In this document: positions 16,494-22,455 of the stretch, one piece after another
Layout of the letters: every line of letters starts with the position of its first letter
How positions within the stretch are numbered: the first letter of the stretch is position 1
Virus record (IMG/VR): IMGVR_UViG_3300017730_000102
Location: 1 to 22,594 of that record
Direction: 5' to 3' (one strand)
DNA: 22,594 nt
Origin: a virus
Made by a program: the position numbers and the translations under genes
The notes under the pieces: generated by a model
The model's input: only the letters and a program-made list of their open reading frames with translations
Database searches by the model: none
What the model was told of the DNA's origin: nothing

Positions 16494-16697
16494 CTACTCC
16501 TCTTTCATCATGTTATATATGTGTAGTATTACTGCCCTTTTACCTTCTTCAAAGGCTGTAGCATTGGCATCTCCAGCTACATAACTTGAAGCACGCCAGT
16601 TACAACGTATCTCCAAATCTTTTAAAACTTTTTTACCAGCGTTACCTTCAAAAGCATCTTTATACATTACTTTTAGTTGTGCTATCTGTTCACTCAT
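16494..16697 (-). CDS. Bbp19-like small phage protein (67 aa)
   Basis: The frame is open from TTG or GTG codons at 16706 and 16703, but I choose the ATG at 16697, which overlaps the portal stop by 8 bases and has GGTGG just upstream. The 67-aa product contains FEGNAGKKVLKDLEIRC and then TAFEEGKRAVILHIYNMM. The pattern F-x3-G-x2-VL-x-DL, then TAF-x-EG-x-R-x-V-x-L-x-I is that of small proteins related to Bbp19 of Bordetella phage BPP-1, encoded beside portal genes. Their function is not established as far as I know. Family match by recognition, moderate confidence. Confidence 0.7.
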   Translation of the reverse strand: MSEQIAQLKVMYKDAFEGNAGKKVLKDLEIRCNWRASSYVAGDANATAFEEGKRAVILHIYNMMKEE

Positions 16698-18282
16698 TTC
16701 CACCAACCATTCTTACAGCTTGAGCAGCTTGTCCTACTGTAGCAACATCTTCTTGCTCCATTTGTCTTTCCATTTGTTCTTGTTGCATCATTGCACGCTG
16801 CTCTCTTTCCTCATCAATAGATGACTGTGGCTTTAAAACTTTTTTCGGAACTCCTAATGATTCCGTTAAGTAATTTACTAATCCATCAGGATCTATATGA
16901 TCTCCAACTGGTAATTGTTGTGATAGTGGCATTAGTATTTCTAATGCTCTTATTACACCATTTACAGAACTTGACTTTTGTGCTCTAGCTAATGGTGACA
17001 CATATTCAATATCAATATCTAATCCTTGTAAAACCTCTGGTGGTGTAGCAAGCATATCTGCACGAAGCATCAAAGCAAACGCCCTGTCAATCAAAGGTCT
17101 TAGCATTTCGTTCATTAATCTACCAAGCACAGGACCTATAACTCTCATTCTTTCTTCTTGTCTTTGTATAACTTCTGTCGCTGTCATGTTAGGTGTACTG
17201 CCACTTAATAATTGGTCAACGAAGAAAGCAGAACGAATTGCTAATCTTCGTTGTTCTTCCATATTTAATCCAATAGGTATGTTTGCACCAGTTTGTAGTG
17301 GTGTTATTGTATCTCTTGAGCCTGATCTGTAAAAGTTGAGACCTCCAGGCTGGGTTCTAATGGGGAGTAAGAACCCATCATCAGGCACTAATAGTGGAGG
17401 ATCTATCATTTTTTGTGCTGCTTGTATGATTGTTTTAGACATTAAGTTAATCATCTTTACGTCTGGCAATGCAACCATAGCTGGAGATCTACCCATCACT
17501 TCTCCTGTTGCCTTTAAGAAGCGTGGTACAACGTAAGGTAGTTCCTGAAAACCACTCTCTGCCAATATCATTTTTGTTTCCATGCAAATATACATAGATG
17601 CAAATGGCATATTCTTATTATCTTGTTTCGTTGGATCTCTTTCTTTTCTAGGCATCACAACATGAAGTATCTCTACATTTTCATCAGGCTTCTTTTCAAA
17701 TGTCTTTCTTATAAATGGACCTACATTATCAACGCCAAATCTTTGCACAGCTTGCCTTGCAGGAAGTTCATACTTTCTAAACACTGTATCAACAATACCA
17801 TACTGATCCTCTGTTACATAAAACTCTGATATATGCCTTGTGCTAAATCGTAATGTCTTGTCATCCATTTCAACAAACATACACCCAGTACCAAATACAA
17901 CAAGGTCAACATACATTTCATGGACTTCTGTTTCAAAGTTAGACATAGTAAAAGCACGCATCATTCTTTGCGAACTATCTTCTAACCATCTTTGTACTTC
18001 TTCATCCCTGCCCAGTTCTTCATTTTTCATAGTTAAATGAAACCAAGCACTTGCACCTGATGTAAGCATACCATGCAAACTAGATGATAATAAATCTACT
18101 GATTGCAGAGCCGTACCATCAAAGATAAGTTCCATTCTCTTTTCACCACGACTTCTTTTCTTAACTATGTCTGCTTTTCTTGGCAACATATAGTCAGCTA
18201 ACTCTTGGTAATGATTATTCCAGTTATCTCTCTGACCTTCAACGTGTTGAAATCTAGCAACTATATCTTTGACATTCATCAT
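16690..18282 (-). CDS. Portal (head-to-tail connector) protein (530 aa)
   Basis: 530 aa against 536 for T7 gp8. Conserved marks of the T7-type head-tail connector family are visible: RDNWNNHYQELADYMLPRK near residue 18, FDGTALQSVDLLSSSLHGML near residue 54, GTGCMFVEMD near residue 132, and NMTATEVIQRQEERMRVIGP in the C-terminal half. The last 40 residues are Gln/Glu/Met-rich. The dodecameric ring forms the DNA entry and exit vertex, binds terminase during packaging and the adaptor afterwards. The start is the first of two ATG codons, with AGGATA 7 bases upstream. Its 3' end overlaps the Bbp19-like gene. Confidence 0.93.
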   Translation of the reverse strand: MMNVKDIVARFQHVEGQRDNWNNHYQELADYMLPRKADIVKKRSRGEKRMELIFDGTALQSVDLLSSSLHGMLTSGASAWFHLTMKNEELGRDEEVQRWLEDSSQRMMRAFTMSNFETEVHEMYVDLVVFGTGCMFVEMDDKTLRFSTRHISEFYVTEDQYGIVDTVFRKYELPARQAVQRFGVDNVGPFIRKTFEKKPDENVEILHVVMPRKERDPTKQDNKNMPFASMYICMETKMILAESGFQELPYVVPRFLKATGEVMGRSPAMVALPDVKMINLMSKTIIQAAQKMIDPPLLVPDDGFLLPIRTQPGGLNFYRSGSRDTITPLQTGANIPIGLNMEEQRRLAIRSAFFVDQLLSGSTPNMTATEVIQRQEERMRVIGPVLGRLMNEMLRPLIDRAFALMLRADMLATPPEVLQGLDIDIEYVSPLARAQKSSSVNGVIRALEILMPLSQQLPVGDHIDPDGLVNYLTESLGVPKKVLKPQSSIDEEREQRAMMQQEQMERQMEQEDVATVGQAAQAVRMVGGNE

Positions 18283-18286
18283 AATT

Positions 18287-18499
18287 CTATCCTAACAAAG
18301 TTGGTGTGCCACCTGTAGTGTCTGTTGTATCGCCTAATGCACCAGCAACAATCGTACTGCCACGACCTCTGCGTTTTTTTCTTTCTTGTGCTTCAGCTTC
18401 TCCAGCCAATGCAGCAGCCTTTTCGTAATCAGCTTTTTCAGGTTCTTCTGGAACTGGTGGTGGTGGTGGAACATATACTTTTGGTTTTAAAAATGACAT
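18287..18499 (-). CDS. Small proline-rich portal-adjacent protein (70 aa)
   Basis: 70 aa: a short N-terminus MSFLKPKVYV, a proline run PPPPPVPEEP, a charged helix (YEKAAALAGEAEAQERKK) and a C-terminal RRGRGSTIVAGALGD followed by a Gly/Thr tail ending TLLG. I recognise this layout (poly-Pro, helix, GR-x-ST-I) as a common but uncharacterised small protein next to portal and terminase genes in many tailed phages. AGGAG lies 6 bases before the ATG. It may be a virion or packaging accessory peptide; the function is unknown. Confidence 0.72.
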   Translation of the reverse strand: MSFLKPKVYVPPPPPVPEEPEKADYEKAAALAGEAEAQERKKRRGRGSTIVAGALGDTTDTTGGTPTLLG

Positions 18500-18508
18500 T
18501 ATAATCTC

Positions 18509-19135
18509 CTACGTTACTGCTCTTTTAGAAGCAGGTCTTGTTAATACTCCATAACCTTCCATAATAGTACCAGCTTGCCCAACACGCCTTGTTCTTTTTC
18601 TAGCGTATCTTGTTGTTATAGGCTCGTCATTAGGTATTATTTCAGGCGTAACTTCTGGGGTTTTTTCAGGCGTCAGATCTGCTTTTTTAGGTGGTTGTGT
18701 TGGCGTGTTGTCATCACTACCTTTATTGCCGTCACCTATAGGATCAAAGTCTGGATTACCACTGTAAACCCTTGCACCTAAAAAGTTTTTACCAACAACA
18801 CCTTGATAATCTCCTTTATCGTCAGTAATCATTTCACCACCACGCCTTAACTCTTTAGCTTGTTGTGCTTTTGAAAATTGTGTAACTAATGATAAAGTAC
18901 CTGCACCTGGTATTGCAGCATCCATTAATTTATTGCCAGTAATTGACGCAGCTTCTGCTTCTCGTTCTAATTTTTGTGCTTGCAAATTTTCTGTAAGTCT
19001 TGTGAAATCAAGTGGATCTTGCACACCTGATTTTGCCATTTCTTTCCTTTGTTTGTTAGCTTTTGCTTTAGCTACATCTTTGTTAGTCATAGAGTTTCCT
19101 GCTGAATCTCCACCACCACTAGGACCACCACCCAT
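18509..19135 (-). CDS. Unknown structural-module protein with basic GTI C-terminus (208 aa)
   Basis: 208 aa. The N-terminus is Gly-rich (MGGGPSGGGDSAGN), followed by charged helices (ADVAKAK-type region at 18-60 and FSKAQQAKELRRGG near 90), a VVGKNFLGARVYSGNPDF segment and a Pro/Thr/Glu-rich linker at about 145-170 (TPEKTPEVTPEIIP). It ends in TRYARKRTRRVGQAGTIMEG and a YGVLTRPAS tail. The arginine-rich G-x-GTI end resembles the RGRGSTIVAG end of the neighbouring 70-aa protein. The ribosome binding site AAAGGAAAG lies within the last codons of the HlyC-like gene. Not recognised as a named family; placed between terminase and portal, so a head or packaging role is likely. Confidence 0.6.
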   Translation of the reverse strand: MGGGPSGGGDSAGNSMTNKDVAKAKANKQRKEMAKSGVQDPLDFTRLTENLQAQKLEREAEAASITGNKLMDAAIPGAGTLSLVTQFSKAQQAKELRRGGEMITDDKGDYQGVVGKNFLGARVYSGNPDFDPIGDGNKGSDDNTPTQPPKKADLTPEKTPEVTPEIIPNDEPITTRYARKRTRRVGQAGTIMEGYGVLTRPASKRAVT

Positions 19136-19136
19136 G

Positions 19137-19544
19137 TTACTTTCCTTTCACAATATGCCACCCTAACTTTTCAGTTTCAGGTCTAAACCAAAAGGCTTTT
19201 TTAAAACCACTACGCATAAGCATCCTTTTTAAAACAAGGAATCCCATTCTTGTATAACCTTTTTTTGCAATAAAGTCTACTAACCAAACATCACTGCCAC
19301 CACCTTTATATCCATTTACAGGAAAATGTTTTGTTTCCACATACTCATCTACCTGTTCATTTGTAGGGAATCCCCATGTAGCAAAAACTAACGGCTCATG
19401 TAAATCGTTCTTCATAATTTTATACTGTCTAATTGATAAAGGTTTTTCAATATATTTTTGTATCATACCAACATCCCAATTTCTGTGATGCTCACTATAC
19501 TGCACCATTTCTAAAGCATCTTCATAGTCTTGACCATACATCAT
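19137..19544 (-). CDS. HlyC-like (RTX toxin-activating) lysine acyltransferase homologue (135 aa)
   Basis: 135 aa, start ATG at 19544 forming an ATGA overlap with the terminase stop. It aligns by eye along most of its length with HlyC of E. coli: HHRNWDV at 19-25 against LHRNWPV; QYKIMKNDLHEPLVFATWGF at 40-59 against QYVLLTRDDYPVAYCSWANL; SDVWLVDFIAKKG at 84-96 against DRKWFIDWIAPFG; and FRPETEKLGWHIVKGK at the end against VDPKTHVGKVSEFHGGK. The catalytic His (HlyC His23) corresponds to H20 and the essential Asp (Asp92) to D90, with almost the same spacing. HlyC-type enzymes move fatty acyl chains from acyl-ACP to lysines of RTX toxins; the fold is GNAT-like. No RTX toxin or Gly-rich calcium repeats are present here. 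The phage substrate is unknown; a virion protein or host target is possible. Confidence 0.82.
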   Translation of the reverse strand: MMYGQDYEDALEMVQYSEHHRNWDVGMIQKYIEKPLSIRQYKIMKNDLHEPLVFATWGFPTNEQVDEYVETKHFPVNGYKGGGSDVWLVDFIAKKGYTRMGFLVLKRMLMRSGFKKAFWFRPETEKLGWHIVKGK

Positions 19545-20827
19545 AGCGTAAACGGATTGTACTCATTCACTGCCACAGACTGTGGTGGTTTACTCATTAC
19601 AGTACGATTCTCCAACCCAATAGCTAAATACCTAAACGCATCAGCACTGTGACTCGTAAAGTCATGGCGTGGCTGATCTCTAAATATCCTTTTTCTTTCA
19701 TCCCATTCCTGCCTATATTGCCGTAACATCTCTAGACCTTCAGCACATTTATCCCTATCAAAGTAACATTTAGGTATCATCATCCTTGCAGCATTGATAC
19801 CATCAGCAACTTTCATCTTCGGTATAACCCTAAAACGTATACCCAAACTAAAGGCAGTCTCTAATCTCGATTTCCCACTACCCAGTTCTCGAACCTCAAT
19901 ATCATGTGGAGCAAGATGATCTCCCCAGTGATAATCTTTCTTTCGCAATACTTCAGCGTAATGGTCCAAACCAACGCCACTATTCTCATAATAATCAATA
20001 ACATTAACAGCACCCCCTCTGTAAACCTGTGCAAACCAAATAGCCGTACTATCATTAATACCTAAATCCCAAGCCGTATGTACTGGCAGTGCAGGATCGT
20101 ATGGCACTCTCGTAATCTTTCCATTGTCATCTAAGTCAGCAAGCAACTTACCATAATACGCACCAATAATCGCAGCCGTAAACGAACACTCATACTCTTG
20201 CTCATACTGCTCTGGTGTCATTTGCACTTGTGCAGCTTCTAACTCTGTGTCTTTTACAAGTTTTGTCTCACTAGCTTTTGCAATTTTCCAATACCACTGA
20301 TCAGAACCTTCTTCACCCTGTTCTTTAGCTTGTTGCAATATATCAAAAAAATGATTATGCCCTGCTGGTGTACCTAAAAAGATGGCACTACCCTCTCTAT
20401 CCGATAGTGCTGGTCTTACAACCTCCCCCCATACTCTAGGGTTCTGCATCCCATACTCGTCAAACACACACAAATCTAAGTATATACCTCTCAACGCATC
20501 TGGATTCTCACCTGACAATAACATAATCCTACCATTATTAGGAAAGTCTGCCCTTAACTCAGTTTCGTTAAACGTTACGCCTGGTATAACTCCAGCATAA
20601 TACTTTACATAATCCCAACTAATCCTCTTAGCTTGCGTAAACGTAGGAGCCACCAAAGCAACTCTTGGTCTTGGTAAAGGACAAGTCAAAACGTGCTTTA
20701 TCATATGATTGACAGCAAACACAGTCTTACCAAATCGTCTGTGCATCACAAGCACATTCCATCTTTTCAACTTATTGTGCATTTCAGCCTGTAAGTCTCT
20801 AGGCTTATAGGGTATCTTAACTTGCAT
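19541..20827 (-). CDS. terL: Terminase large subunit, ATPase and nuclease (428 aa)
   Basis: 428 aa. ATPase domain: a deviant Walker A at residues 29-35 (HRRFGKT), Walker B with catalytic acid at 119-124 (LCVFDE), and the coupling motif FLGTPAG at 150-156. Nuclease domain: an acidic residue at D254 (HTAWDLGINDST) and the late DAFRY motif with D396 (TSHSADAFRYLAIG), consistent with an RNase-H-like fold. The N-terminus MQVKIPYKPRDLQ is typical. It drives DNA into the prohead through the portal and cuts the concatemer. The ATG overlaps the small subunit gene by 11 bases. GAGG sits directly against the ATG, so the better ribosome binding site may be GGGAG about 12 bases upstream. Confidence 0.95.
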   Translation of the reverse strand: MQVKIPYKPRDLQAEMHNKLKRWNVLVMHRRFGKTVFAVNHMIKHVLTCPLPRPRVALVAPTFTQAKRISWDYVKYYAGVIPGVTFNETELRADFPNNGRIMLLSGENPDALRGIYLDLCVFDEYGMQNPRVWGEVVRPALSDREGSAIFLGTPAGHNHFFDILQQAKEQGEEGSDQWYWKIAKASETKLVKDTELEAAQVQMTPEQYEQEYECSFTAAIIGAYYGKLLADLDDNGKITRVPYDPALPVHTAWDLGINDSTAIWFAQVYRGGAVNVIDYYENSGVGLDHYAEVLRKKDYHWGDHLAPHDIEVRELGSGKSRLETAFSLGIRFRVIPKMKVADGINAARMMIPKCYFDRDKCAEGLEMLRQYRQEWDERKRIFRDQPRHDFTSHSADAFRYLAIGLENRTVMSKPPQSVAVNEYNPFTL

Positions 20828-21206
20828 CCTCTGTACCAGTCTCCCAAACTATCTTCAATGAACCATCACTAATCTCAACGCCTGTTCTATTCTTAGCTTC
20901 ACCAAACCTGTCTGGCAATACCTTCTGCACCTTCCATCTCACATGATGCCCATAATCCCTCAATAAATTAGGGTCATAGTTCTTTCGCCCATGCAACGCA
21001 TCACCATACATATCCTCTAGCTCCTCAAGTGCTTTCTCAGCAGCCTGACGTTGTGCAGTCTTAACACTGGTGTCTAGTTCTGTATCTTTGCTCATATAGC
21101 GATATAACGTAGCACGACTAACCTTTGCATCTTGACAAGCCTTTACCAAGCTGTGCCCGTCTGTAATGGATGATATGATGTGCTCTTGTTTTGCTTTGCT
21201 TATCAT
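20817..21206 (-). CDS. terS: Terminase small subunit (129 aa)
   Basis: 129 aa. A helix-turn-helix occupies residues 19-38 (SLVKACQDAKVSRATLYRYM), followed by a helical region with EKALEELEDMYGDA and DYGHHVRWKVQKVLPDRFG near residues 85-103, then a short beta C-terminus (GSLKIVWETG). The arrangement resembles Sf6-type and Bbp24-type small terminases: DNA-binding N-terminus, oligomerisation core and C-terminal tail that contacts the large subunit. It recognises the packaging site and is first in the operon; its 3' end overlaps terL. Only a weak ribosome binding site (TAGGTAG, about 12 bases away) is seen, so the start is fair but not certain. Confidence 0.88.
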   Translation of the reverse strand: MISKAKQEHIISSITDGHSLVKACQDAKVSRATLYRYMSKDTELDTSVKTAQRQAAEKALEELEDMYGDALHGRKNYDPNLLRDYGHHVRWKVQKVLPDRFGEAKNRTGVEISDGSLKIVWETGTEDAS

Positions 21207-21241
21207 GTGTGTGTAGAACTACCTATTAACATATATAAATG

Positions 21242-21286
21242 CGTGCTGGTCGTGCTGGGTGGTATACCTTATTATTTACCCCCCCC
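21242..21286. repeat. CGTGCTGG direct repeat and C8 tract upstream of terS
   Basis: CGTGCTGG occurs at 21242-21249 and again at 21251-21258 (9-base period). A GGTATACC palindrome follows at 21261-21268, then eight C at 21279-21286. This GC-richer patch stands out in an AT-rich gap. Its closeness to terS makes a packaging recognition site a reasonable guess, but nothing in the sequence proves it. Confidence 0.55.
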
Positions 21287-21390
21287 ATGCCTTACCTTTT
21301 TGCGTTGTATATACTTTTTATTATTGCTTGGTTCATGTTTTTTAATTTGCCGTGCAAGATTGTCTTAACTCAATGTGAATTGAAACGTAA

Positions 21391-21418
21391 ATACTATCCC
21401 TCTTTTATATGCAATCAA
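21391..21418 (-). promoter_or_regulatory. Weak candidate promoter for the structural operon
   Basis: On the minus strand TTGATT (21418-21413) is followed by 16 bases and TAGTAT (21396-21391). Each hexamer matches consensus at four of six bases. The same TTGATT hexamer is used in the better candidate before the fibre gene. It would give a leader of about 180 bases before terS. Other AT-rich alternatives exist, and the real promoter may be unlike sigma70 sites if the phage has its own polymerase. Confidence 0.25.
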
Positions 21419-21433
21419 TAAACTATATTGCTA

Positions 21434-21461
21434 TTACAATCAATAATATTTTTACTATAAT
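21434..21461 (+). promoter_or_regulatory. Candidate promoter for the rightward early-type genes
   Basis: A perfect -10 hexamer TATAAT (21456-21461) lies 16 bases after TTACAA (21434-21439), a poor -35. A second possibility is TTGCTT (21516-21521) followed 17 bases later by CTATAT, which would overlap the palindrome at 21524-21544. In AT-rich DNA such hexamers arise by chance, so confidence is modest. Confidence 0.3.
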
Positions 21462-21523
21462 AAATAACTACTGCTGAAATTAATTTGCTAAGTCATTGTT
21501 TTTATTTGTTTCTTTTTGCTTGT

Positions 21524-21544
21524 ATATAGAAATTATTTCTATAT
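21524..21544. promoter_or_regulatory. 21-bp perfect palindrome, operator-like
   Basis: Arms ATATAGAAAT (21524-21533) and ATTTCTATAT (21535-21544) are exact reverse complements around a single central T. It lies 36 bases before the first rightward ATG and within the spacer or -10 of one possible promoter. Dimeric repressors bind sites of this form, so an operator is the simplest reading; a transcript hairpin is less likely because the loop would be too small. Confidence 0.5.
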
Positions 21545-21579
21545 CATTATATATATTAATAACTAGCAAAGGAAGTAAA

Positions 21580-21753
21580 ATGAAATATCAGACATTCTTA
21601 TTAATAGCATTGTTTCAATTTATACTAATATTACCAATTAGTTTCTACTTAATGACTATTGGCTATGTTGGTCTATATTTTACATTGCTAATGATTAGCA
21701 GTTTAATCGCTGTAATAGCTTTATATTATCCATTAATTAACATTAACGACTAG
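21580..21753 (+). CDS. Small membrane protein with two predicted helices (57 aa)
   Basis: The frame is open for 28 more codons upstream, but I start at the ATG at 21580, which has AAAGGAAG about 5 bases upstream and follows the CTAGCAA leader word. The 57-aa product is almost wholly hydrophobic: a first helix at about 5-26 (TFLLIALFQFILILPISFYL), a short turn (TIGYVG) and a second helix at about 32-50, ending in a polar tail ININD. It should sit in the host inner membrane. As the first gene of the divergent cluster it may be an early host-interaction or exclusion protein; a holin is an alternative given two helices, but no endolysin is nearby. Not a recognised family. Confidence 0.7.
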   Translation: MKYQTFLLIALFQFILILPISFYLMTIGYVGLYFTLLMISSLIAVIALYYPLININD

Positions 21754-21765
21754 AAAGGCAAAGAC

Positions 21766-22119
21766 ATGACAAATTATATTGACAATGACAATTATAAACA
21801 CTCTCACAAATACGAAGAAATAAAAGAAACTTTTGATGACTTCATTAATGAAAATTCAAACTACTTGGAGGAGATAGGCGAAGAATTACATCATGAATGT
21901 TTTAATGCTGATTATTACATAATAGGGAGATATAAAGCTACTCAATGGTTAGGAGACCAGGTATTCAACATCATTGATATTATAGCAACATATGAAAAGG
22001 ATAATTTTGGAGAAGTTACAACAGACTTCAAAGAGCCTGAAAGGGTTGTGAATATGTACGTTTATATTCTTGGAGAATACATAGTCCAAGACTATCAAGA
22101 CCAATTAGAAACAGTTTAA
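21766..22119 (+). CDS. Highly acidic early-type protein of unknown function (117 aa)
   Basis: 117 aa with about 26 Asp/Glu against about 8 Lys/Arg (hand count; net near -18). ATG at 21766 has AAAGG 8 bases upstream. Sequence landmarks are EEIKETFDDFINENSNYLEE, ELHHECFNADYYIIGRYKAT, QWLGDQVFNIIDIIATYE and PERVVNMYVYILGEYIV; the protein is aromatic-rich and probably helical and compact. I believe homologues occur in marine phage sequences but know no function. Its acidity and length are like T7 Ocr (117 aa), a DNA mimic that blocks restriction enzymes, though there is no sequence similarity that I can see. The gene position next to the control region fits an early function. Confidence 0.8.
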   Translation: MTNYIDNDNYKHSHKYEEIKETFDDFINENSNYLEEIGEELHHECFNADYYIIGRYKATQWLGDQVFNIIDIIATYEKDNFGEVTTDFKEPERVVNMYVYILGEYIVQDYQDQLETV

Positions 22120-22132
22120 TCTTGTTACTCTT

Positions 22133-22184
22133 GTTAGTCTGGCTTGTCCAGACTAGCGAGAGCTACAAGCTCACAACCTAGCAA
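22133..22184 (+). other. Structured intercistronic element, copy 1
   Basis: Hairpin 1: GTTAGTCTGG (22133-22142), loop CTTGT, CCAGACTAGC (22148-22157); ten pairs with one wobble. Hairpin 2: GAGCT (22160-22164), loop ACA, AGCTC (22168-22172). Then CTAGCAA (22178-22184), a ribosome binding site (AAAGG) and the ATG at 22202. There is no U tract, so it is not a typical terminator. The same series recurs before the last gene of the window. Confidence 0.65.
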
Positions 22185-22201
22185 CAAAGAAAGGCTATAA
22201 C

Positions 22202-22345
22202 ATGACTAAATTTGATTTTTACGCACTGTGTGGCAAGTATCTAATTGACGTTGATATTGCTTTACAAAGTGAAGAACTAAAAGAGCTTTTAAGAAACAAA
22301 GCCAACACAGAAACAATAGAAAACTTTTTAAAAGAGCAATTCTAA
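22202..22345 (+). CDS. Small soluble protein (47 aa)
   Basis: A 47-aa frame: MTKFDFYALCGKYLIDVDIA, then a charged helix LQSEELKELLRNKANTETIE and the end NFLKEQF. ATG at 22202, with GAAAGG about 8 bases before it and the CTAGCAA leader word further upstream. The FDFYALCGKYLID-type start followed by a Leu/Glu/Lys helix is seen, as far as I recall, in small conserved phage proteins of unknown function. It has no membrane segment. Its stop is directly followed by the ATG of the next gene. Confidence 0.7.
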   Translation: MTKFDFYALCGKYLIDVDIALQSEELKELLRNKANTETIENFLKEQF

Positions 22346-22447
22346 ATGAAAAACATATTTAAATTAATAGCTATTAGCTTAATAGAATTATTATTTTTAT
22401 TTACTATATTTGGCTATGCAATATTCATACTAATAATATTTAGCTAA
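22346..22447 (+). CDS. Tiny single-helix membrane protein (33 aa)
   Basis: 33 aa: a basic start MKNIFK, then one continuous hydrophobic helix (IAISLIELLFLFTIFGYAIF and onwards) with a single Glu at residue 14. The ATG comes immediately after the TAA of the 47-aa gene, and AAGAG lies about 9 bases upstream, so the two are probably coupled. The positive N-terminus predicts insertion with N inside. The small size makes the call less certain, but frame, ribosome binding site and tight junction support it. Possible roles: membrane regulator or lysis or exclusion peptide; unknown. Confidence 0.6.
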   Translation: MKNIFKLIAISLIELLFLFTIFGYAIFILIIFS

Positions 22448-22455
22448 CAAAGAAT

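Larger units (their letters stand above)
21207..21579. other. Divergent intergenic region (373 bases) between structural operon and early-type genes
   Basis: Very AT-rich except for a GC-richer patch at 21,241-21,290. It contains no convincing gene: the short open frames in it lack ribosome binding sites. It holds candidate promoters in both directions, two copies of the plus-strand word CAATCAATAA (21412-21421 and 21437-21446), a small inverted repeat TCAAT/ATTGA (about 21,370-21,383) and a 21-bp palindrome near the early genes. The layout is that of a control region for both transcription units, and possibly of the packaging site because it borders terS. Confidence 0.75.

Noticed and set aside
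16698-16706. TTG or GTG start for the Bbp19-like gene
   Set aside because: The in-frame ATG at 16697 has GGTGG upstream and makes a usual 8-base overlap with the portal gene, so the longer form is less likely.
19137-19544. RTX toxin operon
   Set aside because: Only the acyltransferase-like gene is present. No RTX nonapeptide repeats, protoxin or type I secretion genes occur nearby, and both neighbours are phage packaging genes.
21180-21421. Two plus-strand reading frames of about 60 aa in the divergent region
   Set aside because: They have no ribosome binding site, an unlikely hydrophobic and Cys-rich composition, and one overlaps the terS start on the other strand. I treat them as chance frames.
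21580-21753. Holin of a lysis cassette
   Set aside because: Two helices and small size would fit, but there is no endolysin or spanin beside it and it leads the divergent early-type cluster, so I keep it as an unknown membrane protein.
22133-22172. Intrinsic terminator or tRNA fragment in the first hairpin element
   Set aside because: There is no U tract after either hairpin, and no cloverleaf or tRNA T-arm word can be drawn. The repeat with a shared loop and leader fits another kind of element better.
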